A stretch of DNA of 64,000 nucleotides, from assembly GCA_015680685.1 (NCBI GenBank), contig MNCI01017954.1, forward strand, positions 277,851 through 341,850. Direction: 5' to 3'. Under the pieces are notes generated by a model that had not been told where the DNA came from, ran no database searches, and worked only from the letters and a program-made list of their open reading frames with translations. Source of the DNA: Gnetum montanum. Taxonomy: Eukaryota; Streptophyta; Gnetopsida; Gnetales; Gnetaceae. How positions within the stretch are numbered: the first letter of the stretch is position 1; every line of letters begins with the position of its first letter. A program made the position numbers and the translations under genes. Positions 55,690-64,000 of this stretch are shown here, piece by piece.

Positions 55690-58600
55690 TTCTAACTAGA
55701 TCAAGGCTAGTAATCTTCCTACGAAAAGATTTGATCCCAAAAGTCCACTTGTTTATCTATAGATTGCTAGACAAGAGCCATGCAAGGCTCTTCTTGACTC
55801 TAATTCTAGAGTTAACCTCATCTCCTACCACCTCTCAAGAAGAGCAACATTCATTTAGAATTAGCAAATCAGTCAATTACTGTCCCTCTGGGATTAGTAG
55901 AGGACATTGTAACCACTATTTGTGGGTGGTCCTATCTTGTTGATTTTCTAGTGATCAAGGTGGACAACTACAAAAGTGACTTCCCCATCATTATGGGAAG
56001 GGCTTGGTAAAGCATGGTTGATGCAAGAATGGGTATAAGGGACATATCTTTAGCAATATCCAAGTAAAATGAGCTAGGAAAGATTGAAGAAGTGTATTCC
56101 ATGCATTACGTACAATGACAATGGGTGCAATTATTTGCAAAATATTTGCTCAATAAAGAGTACATACATTAAAGCATGCAATCAGTGTGCGCAAGAGATT
56201 AATATTCAAGGGTGTCTATACATAGTAGCCACAAAGTAGGAGGGCACCCAGTTGCTAATAACTGATTCAGATAGTAGCACAATATGCATGGAGCCAACTA
56301 AGAGCCTAACATGTGTATATGTTGAAGGTATAGAAAAAATTAAACAAGTTCATTTCCAACTCTCCGATGAAGATGATAATACTTGTTGGGGAGAGTTGAA
56401 AATCCTTGATCACTTCAAGAAAGAGCCTCTAGAACTAAAAACTTTACTGATCGGTATGGAGTATGCATCTTTAAAGAATGGTAAAATGGTCATAATGAAT
56501 GTTAAAATTGCTCCTGAACAAAAAGAAAAGTTGTTGAAGTTGGTGAATAAATGGTCAACAACTTTTGCTTGATCATATCTAGAGCTAATAGGAATTGATC
56601 TAAGGATATGCTAGCATCGCAACTACACCGACTTGGCCATAAAGCCTAGAAGGCAACCACAAAAGTGGCTAAACCTCAAATTGAAGCAAATCATTAAGGA
56701 AGAAATAGAGTAACTCCTAAAGGTGAGGTTCATCTATCCCATCGTGGATAATGAGTTAGTTAGCCCACTCATACTTGTACCAAAGAAGGAAGGTAAAGGG
56801 TGGGTTAGCATTGACTTCAGGCTATTAAATATGGCAACATTTAAAGATCACTTTCCTTTGTCATTTGTAGATAAAGTGTTAGACACTATATATGGACATT
56901 GTTATTATAATTTCTTGGATGGTTATAGTGGCTATAACCAAATCCAAATTGCGTTAGAAGATCAGGCCAAGACAACATTCACAAGTCCTTGGTGGACTTT
57001 TCCATATTGTAAGATGCCATTTGGTCAGTGCGATGCCCCTATAGCCTTTTAATGCTTGATCCTTAGTATCTTTCAATAGTAGATTCGTAGTGGTGTTGAA
57101 GTTTTCATGGATAACTTTTCCACATATGGAGCTACATTTGAGCAAGCCTTGGACCAGCTTGAGCAAGTATCGAAAAGATGTGTAGAAACAAACCTATGGC
57201 TCAACTAGCAAAAAAGCCATCTCATGGTCTAAGAAGGAATTGTGCAAGGGCACTAAATTTCACAAAAAGGGATTAAGGTAGGCCCAGCAAAAATAAGGGT
57301 CATCCAAGGAGTAACACGCCAACTAGAGACCATTAAAGATGTCTGGTCATTCCTTGGACACACTAGTTACTACTGGAAATTCATATAGAATTTCTCTAAG
57401 ATCACAAAGTCATTGGTAGAGCTTACAAAGAAAGATGCACCTTTCATCTAGACCAAGAAATGTGAACACACATGCCAAAAATTAAAGGAGAAAGTCATAG
57501 AAACACCAATCCTATGAGCACCAGATTGATCTAGACCCTTCCATATCATGATAGATGCATCTAACTATGCCTTGGGAGTAGTGCTCATGCAGATGGAAGA
57601 TAGGAAACATCTATATTATATCCACTATGCTAGTTGAAGCATTGTGGGAGCATAGTTAAACTACACAACCATAGAGAAAGAACTAATGATAGTGGTGTAT
57701 GCACTAGAAACGTTTAGGCACTATGTGCTTGGTTACAAAGTATTTGTGCATACGAACCATAGTGCAATCTACTTCTTCATGAATAAGCTAACAGTGAGCC
57801 CTCATGTTATATGTTGGCTTGTGATCTTGCAGGAGTTTGATCTCACTATGGTAGATTGAAAAGGAATCGAGAATGTGATGGCTAACCATTTCTCTCACAT
57901 AAGATGGGACAATAAAGAGGAGGTGAGCCTTCCCTCTGATCAATTTTTAGATGAACTCCTCTTTATAGGAGTAATAAGTGAACAAATTCTTGCAAAAGAA
58001 ATATGGTATAATGGCATCCTCACATATCTTCTCAATCAAGAGATGCCAAAGGACTTGGATTTTAGGAAAAAACAACAATTTCTTCATCGGGCGAAATATT
58101 TCATGAAAATTAATGGACACATTTACAAGGTGTGTGTTGATGGCTTGATTTGTTGGTGTGTCCCTAACAAAGATCAATTGTGCATTCTCCAAGATGCTCA
58201 TGAAGGGCCTTATGGAGGCCACTATTCAGGGAGACACATGGCCATAAAAATCCTGATGGTAGGATACTATTGCCCTACAATTTTTAGGGATGCCCACTAG
58301 TTCATCAAGTCTTATGAACATTATCAATGAGATGGGGGGATGATCACTCGCATGGAAGGTCCTCAATAGTGGATTCAACCACTAGAACCTTTTGACATAT
58401 GGGGCATTGACTTCATGGGTCCCATCACACCCATGTCCAATGGAAAGGTGTATATTGTAGTAGTAGTTGATTACTACATAAAATGGGCAAAAGAAATAGC
58501 CATTATCTATTGTACATTGACCATTGTTGCAAAATTTATACAAAAAAATATTGTGAATAGGTCTGGGATGCCAAATTCACTCATTTTTGATAATGGAACT

Positions 58601-59255
58601 CATTTCACAGGTGCCACATTTAGAAAGTTAATGCAACGTTTAGGAGTAAAGCATAAATTAACAACATCTTACCACCCCCAAGCCAATGCTTAAGTAGAGA
58701 CAATTAGCCAAGAGATTACAAAAATACTAACTCAAACTATTAGCAAGTATAGGAAGGATTGGAGTACAAAGCTTAATGATGCTCTTTGGACGTATCTTTC
58801 AACTTGGAAACTTCCTATTGGCTATTCTCCTTATGAGATAGTGGACGAAAAACTTCCAATGCTCTTGATTCAATCTGAGCTCTGTACACTCTCAACAGCC
58901 TATGAATTGAATCTTGACCTAAGTCTAGCATAAAAAGAAAGACTAATCAATCTGAATGTGCTAGATGGAAATTGATTAGTGGCCCTATCCTTGAATGAGG
59001 TGAACAAGGCATTTAGTAAGCAACGTCATGACATTAGAATTAGGAAAGTGAAACTTCAACCAGGAGATAAGGTTCTCTACTAGAACCCCACACATGTACC
59101 TGAAAAGCAAAAATTTCAAACATTGTGGGAGGGATCTTATGTAATAAATCAAACCTTTCCCTCTAGGACCATGATAATCTAAAAGGTAGTTGGTTAACAT
59201 CCAACAAGTGAAGCCTTTCCTCAAACCAAGATAAGCCAGTGCAACTACCACCTTA
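55690..59255 (+). pseudogene. pol: pol of E: protease, RT, RNase H, integrase
   Basis: Protease: the DSG triad reads DSN (55796-55804) in DSNSRVNLIS; PLGLVEDIVTTICGW follows. RT 56580-57500: LILVPKKEGKGWVSIDFRLL, FLDGYSGYNQIQIALEDQAK and MPFGQCDA; catalytic FMDD reads FMDN (57107-57115). RNase H from IMIDASNYALGVVL (57548) to VDYYIKWA-like linker. Integrase: HEGPYGGHY (58200), CxxC lost to Tyr, GIDFMGPITPMSNGKVYIV, IFDNGTHFTGATF (second Asp kept), TTSYHPQANA with the Glu in VETISQEI, C-terminus DKVLY.NPTHVP to about 59255. More stops than B. RT and protease are dead, integrase residues survive. Confidence 0.85.
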
Positions 59256-60890
59256 GCGGATGAACAACCCTATTTTATTTTTCAGATTTCCTCCTTCAGA
59301 CTTAGTCGTGGGGGAGATGGCCATCTGTGCTGACAATCCATGGCTTCTTAGTTTTTTGACTTTTTTTTTTCACATTTTTAATTTTTACAAATTATTTATT
59401 TTACAAATTTTTGATTTTCAGATTTTTCTAATTTTATACCATCTTTGGTACCTTTGAAACTTCTTGATTATTTTATACTTATATATTTTACTTTATTTTG
59501 CTTTTTTTTATTTAAGTGTGATGTTTTCTTATTTTTGCTAATAAAATTTCTTTGTTGTCACAAGACACAATGCCACTGTTGCTATTTACTAATGATGGTT
59601 GTGCTTAACGTTGTGATTGTTGATGTCTGGTTTCTATTTTTGAATTCTAATGTTTGATGACTTTGACATGGTTAATTTTTTATGGAACAGGCAGTGAGTC
59701 CACGACATTCGCCCATCCAATGAACTTTATGGTTTTCTTGGTTTTGGGAATTTAAGGTCCCTTTTCATTAAAGAAGATTTTAATGGTTTCGGTGACCTTG
59801 GTAGTTCTGGAATTAGGAAGGATCCCAAGGTTTGTAAAGGGTGTGACTTTAAGTGGACTCAATACTCTTTGTACTCTTTTACTTGCTTGAGTGCTTGAGT
59901 GTGTTTCACGAACTTCTTACTATTCAACACCAACAACTAATAGAAAATCAAATAACATTATTGTATGGTGTGGTTCCCATCCAAAAAATGATGGGAATTG
60001 AAAGCACACCCCTATAACATGAATAAGTCCTTGCATGATGTGGTTCTCATTCAAAAAAAAAATGGGAATTCAAAGCACATCCCTTGGAAAAATAAACGGG
60101 CTACAAGCAATGATTATGGGACTTGAACAACATGCACCTATGCCTTAAGGTCCCCTCTAACTAAGGCCCTCTCTCTTACTTCCTACTTCTCTTTTCCTCT
60201 CTTTATGGAATGGTGGTTGTTTTGTAGGGGCACTCCTGTGTCTTGAGTAAGTGTATTGGTCTTAAAGTGGCAATGTGAAGTCATTGAATGAGGTTGGTTT
60301 TGGTTTGGACTGAGGATGGACCTTCTCAAGTTATTTTATACACAAATTCCATAAGGGACTTCTTAGGACCTCAATTCATAACTCCATTCCACCTTCTTTG
60401 TCATCCATCCATGCTGTTGTAATTCACCTCACTACTATGTTCTATGTTATGATCTATGTCTTGGTCTGATGTGTTGGGATTCTTGACTAGATTCTTTTGG
60501 GTTGGTCCTTAACTTTTTATGACCATTAATCAACTGTGGGACCCATGGACTCTTTAGTTGAGGTTATGCAAGGGAAGAAAGGGCATGAACCTACTATCGG
60601 AGGATCCACTTGCATAGCTCTTGGCTTGGTTAGTTAAGGTTCCTTACCTTTGACATCACTATAATCCTACCTTTTTGGATATTCCATTGTGTATACTGCT
60701 CAGTGTTCCTTAATCTTTCATTTCATTCATGCACACAATCACGTTTTCTCCATTTTCCCAAATTTATGAGCTTCAACAACCTCTTCTCATGTTTTCATAC
60801 TATTCTTGGTCTTTTAACCTTTCATTTGACACCAATTTTGCTCAAAAATGCTTCATATTTTGCAAGTTTGACTACAGTGGTTAATAGTTG
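59256..60890 (+). other. Noncoding spacer of E
   Basis: Purine tract CTTAGTCGTGGGGGAGATGG at 59300-59320 just after pol, T-rich tract 59345-59520, two hairpin units 59960-60090, and a weak copy of the conserved block (AAGGGCATGAACC...GGAGGATCCACTTGCAT) near 60570-60620. No gene. Confidence 0.6.
59964..60084 (+). repeat. Tandem hairpin units of E
   Basis: Unit 1: TTCCCATC (59974-59981), loop CAAAAAAT, GATGGGAA (59990-59997), a perfect 8-bp stem. Unit 2: TTCTCATT (60044-60051), A-rich loop, AATGGGAA (60061-60068), with one G-U pair. Both units carry GATGTGGTT/GGTGTGGTT before and AAAGCACA after. Homologous to 12251-12400 of B. Confidence 0.65.
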
Positions 60891-60895
60891 CATCG

Positions 60896-61047
60896 TTGAG
60901 GCCCCATTGACGCATCCCCCCTTGTTGATGAGGCCTAGTTGACTAGGCCTCATTGACGTAGTGCAAAAACCCTATATATACCACCAAACACTTTGCAAGT
61001 TTTTGCCATTTGCTCATAACACAAGGGGAGTTTTTGAAATTTTTCAA
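60896..61047 (+). promoter_or_regulatory. Internal promoter and leader of E
   Basis: GAGGCCCCATTGACG and TTGATGAGGCCTAGTTGACT repeats (60896-60960) precede CCCTATATATACC (60970-60982). 60922-60942 is an exact 21-bp copy of U3 37562-37582. Leader GGGGAGTTTTTGAAATTTTT at 61026-61045 is identical to D. Confidence 0.7.
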
Positions 61048-61447
61048 AGCTCAAAAACCTTCCAAAGCTCATAACTTCCCAACCATTTGTTCAAATCACT
61101 CTGTTTTTTAATTCTACACTTACCAGAGGCATGATATTTATCGTGGGGCTTGCAAACCTTAAGGTTTTGATGAAAAATCTATGAGAATGTTTTGAAAATT
61201 TTCCTAACTCCCCTAAGGGTTAAAAACCTTAAGCATATATAAACATCAACTTTTTCATAAGTTAACCCTTCCAAAAACCTTTGGGATGATTTATTAATGA
61301 AAATACATAAATAAATGATAATTAACTAATTAAATTACCCATGATCACAACTTAGCCAAAGTGTAACCATCCTTAAGAGATAAGGTATCCTAAGTGTTTT
61401 AAGGTTACACAATGATTGCTAATCCATGGTCTTATTGTGATTACAGA

Positions 61448-64000
61448 TGGCACCCAAATAGAAATGTCTACAAAAATAAGAACCCTCGCAACCATGGGAG
61501 AAGAAACCCAGAGTTGGAAGGGACCGACAAGAACAAGGTGAAGAACTACTAGAGGTGACCCATGAATGAGATCTCTTTGTGAGAAACTTGAAGTGAAATC
61601 TATCTGATAGGTTCCAAAAGAAGAAGTGTTGGCAGGACAATCACAATGAGGAGAAGTACCTGGTCTCATGCCAAGGCTTGAGGTCACTTTGACTCAAGCC
61701 TTCCTTAATATCATCAAGTCCCAAGAGATTCAACAATATGTTCTTCAAGAGATCAACTTTAGGCCATTTTTGGAGAAAGCTCCAAAGGATGTCAAGACTC
61801 AACTGCAAACCTCTCCCATGTGGCTAATCATCATGTCCAATGGAAAGTGGTACATGGGAGAAACATACCTCTTCTAGAAAAATTGAAGGTTGGGATCCAT
61901 AGTCAAGATCAATGACATTCAAGTGTTCTACTTAGCAGAAGCTATTGCACAAGCACTTGGGTTGCCTAACACTAGAACATAGCTAGTGAAATTATCCATG
62001 CAAGGTGATCCTAAGGCCAAGAAAGAGTGGACCTAGCATTGCTATGGGATGGATCGTAATGTGTATGGTGCACTCACATAGGCAAAGCGAATTTACTTCC
62101 AGAGCATGGCCTATCACCTCAATCCAACGATGAGGCGAAGGAAGGTGACTACTTTCTCTACTCAAGCATGCACCGCCCTAAGCAAGAAGTTCCTAGTTAA
62201 TCTTCCACAACTGCTATACTTGGAGATTGAGAAGAATTTCAAAGAAAATGAAGATGGAAGGAAGACCTTGCCCTTGCCATGCCTCATCAGGAAACTTTGC
62301 AAAAGGATAGGAATTATTTACTACTCTAATGATATACTTTGGCATACTCCTTTGGCTTCACAGTCTAAGATCATGAAAGAGAAGATGCTAGCAAAAACTT
62401 AATTAGAGGAGTTACTACCACCACCACTCACTTAGAAAATAACACTAAAGGCCCATGTAGCCATTGAGTGTCTGCACAAAATCAAAGAATAGCTCTTCAG
62501 TGAACAAGAGCAACATGCAGGAATGAGTGGGGTAGATCCATTTGTATACAGGCTAGCAATGAGTCACCTTAATGATGTGGCTTAAATAATTAGCTAGATG
62601 TAGAGGCATGGACCCATCTTCTCTATCCAAAGAATGTAGCTGCTCATGAGGTTGAATCCTAATGCTGGAGAGGTAATGGTATTACTATCAACAATCTTTG
62701 GAAATGATGCCACTCTCTCAGTGCTATTGGAGGAAGGCAAAGGAGCAATTGTCTTGGTGATGCAACACCAATGGTAGGAGACAATGATAGAAGTCATGGT
62801 TGATCATGTCGTAGTAGCATTAAATGCACCTACGATGTCTATATCAGACATATCTACACTTCAAGATGTGTAGACATTCGTAGGCATGGTCAGTGGAAAA
62901 TTGAATGTAGCCTGGGATAAAAAGTTGTTGGAATGATTGGTAGGAATCAATAAATTGACTCTAGACATCTTTGATCTTCTGGAGAACATCACTAAAACCT
63001 AGTTAGAGCCATTGAATGCAATGGGAAAATGTATTATTTTGGAGGGGCAACTAGAAATGGCCCAAGAGAAAAATCAACGCCTGGCCATGAAGGTTGCTAA
63101 ACTTCATGCCTGACTTGTAGATCAAGCAATCCTTAGCCCAGTAGTGACAAGAGATGAAGCTATCAAATAGCTTTAAGAATGATTTAGAAGGCTAAGAAGG
63201 AGGCAGTTATGACCATCTTTAAATAGTCCATGGTAAAAGCTAAACTGTACTCAATCCAAAAGGACTTGAATCAGATGCACCAGGAAAATGAAGCATTGAC
63301 TACATAGAATCATCACCTACAAAATGTTGATGCTTAGAAAGATCAAATGCAAGAATTCATTCATCAACAGCAAGAGTAGCTTGCCAGGGTAAACACTAAA
63401 CTAAGGAAATTGGTTGTGGAAAACCATAATCTATTAATGGAGGAGGTACACACCTTGCATCAAAAGTTTGCCATCGAGATCATTGCTTGGAAGAATGAAG
63501 CACTCAAATTTGAGAAAGTAAAAAATCACTACAGGGAGTAGGTCAGCTTGCAAAAAGAAGTCAATGAGAAACACATTTAGATGGAAAAGGAAAAAATGAA
63601 TGAAGCCCTATAGCGAGTCCAACAAGGAAGAGAAAAATGGCAGCCCATCCTTGATGGGATCAATGCCTACAACAAAGCAGAAATCTGCTTAAAGGAGTTG
63701 CACATTAAGGAAATGATAGAGTACATGGAATTAGCTAATCTTCATTACACAAACTTGGGAATGATGACTGCTAAACCACTACAATTGGAATTGGAAAAAT
63801 AGGTGGCTAGCTCATACCTATTATACGAGGCTGAGTTCAAACACCATAAGGACACCAAGAAAAAGCTTGAAACTACTAATGCTAAACTCGAAGTTCTCAG
63901 AGGATGTTTCAAAGATTAACAATCTATTGCAGAGAACCTTGCCAAATGGATGAATGACTATTAGGAGTTAAAGAACATAGTTAAGGCACTCGACATTGAA
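61448..64000 (+). pseudogene. ORF2 of E, runs off window
   Basis: ATG 61448 directly after GTGATTACAG. Transposon-like domain: VTLTQAFLNIIKSQEIQQY, VLQEINFRPFLEKAPKDVKT (61682-61800), MGETYLF, LPQLLYLEIEKNFKENEDGR and TLPLPCLIRKLCKRIGI (62106-62320). From about 62990 to the edge a long coiled coil includes VVENHNLLMEEVHTLH-like heptads. Closest to B by motif (LEIEK, MEEV). About 850 codons are inside the window with many stops. Confidence 0.7.

Larger units (their letters stand above)
37497..64000 (+). mobile_element. Element E: autonomous-type gypsy element with ORF2, split by H, cut by window edge
   Basis: 5' LTR, PBS, gag part 1, [H insertion 39729-54342], gag part 2, protease, RT, RNase H, integrase, spacer, internal promoter and ORF2, running off the right edge. 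The arrangement equals that of B. The gag reading continues from 39728 into 54348 once H and one TSD copy are removed. All coding parts are decayed. Confidence 0.85.

Overview
This is plant nuclear DNA made almost entirely of decayed, nested LTR retrotransposons. No intact host gene, rRNA, tRNA or CRISPR array is visible. The dominant elements are Ty3/gypsy of the Athila/Tat type: the primer-binding sites read as decayed TGGCGCCGTTGCCGGGG (3' end of tRNA-Asp), the LTR ends are TGATGAGT...ACTCATCA, and an extra ORF lies downstream of pol. The accumulation of relics and CpG-to-TpG/CpA decay suggest methylated, silenced repeat DNA in a large seed-plant genome; the species cannot be told from the sequence.

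Layout, using arbitrary letters. A (minus, 1-1236): 5' LTR and leader of an element running off the left edge. 1237-6218: older AT-rich DNA with LINE relics. C (minus, 6224-25287, TSD ATAAT): gag + ORF2, no pol, split by B. B (minus, 7022-19175, TSD GATAG): gag, protease, RT, RNase H, integrase and ORF2. D (plus, 25666-34285, TSD CCTTC): complete gag + ORF2 element without pol. 34291-37496: older DNA with a minus-strand integrase relic. E (plus, 37497 to beyond the right edge): gag-pol-ORF2 element, split inside gag by H. H (plus, 39729-54342, TSD CAAAT, tRNA-iMet PBS): unrelated LTR element with no recognisable gag-pol but a broken, intronless CCR4-like deadenylase gene. F (plus, 42835-51518, imperfect TSD): another gag + ORF2 element without pol, inserted in H.

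B and E would have supplied reverse transcriptase and integrase; C, D and F keep LTR, PBS, gag, PPT and ORF2 and look like non-autonomous partners. In all five families ORF2 is preceded by the same apparatus: a conserved noncoding block with a hairpin, an internal TATA box under a family-specific motif also found in that family's U3, a conserved leader, and an intron-like interval whose 3' splice site abuts the ORF2 start codon. ORF2 (about 900-950 codons) has a domain resembling the putative plant transposon protein domain of Athila env-like ORFs, then a long coiled coil. The recurrent pairing of U3 and internal-promoter motifs, changing together between families, is the most interesting signal in the window.

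Every coding region is broken by stops and frameshifts. Several single Ns and one run of 30 Ns lie at repeat positions where sequence is duplicated or missing, so some local structure is an assembly artefact.
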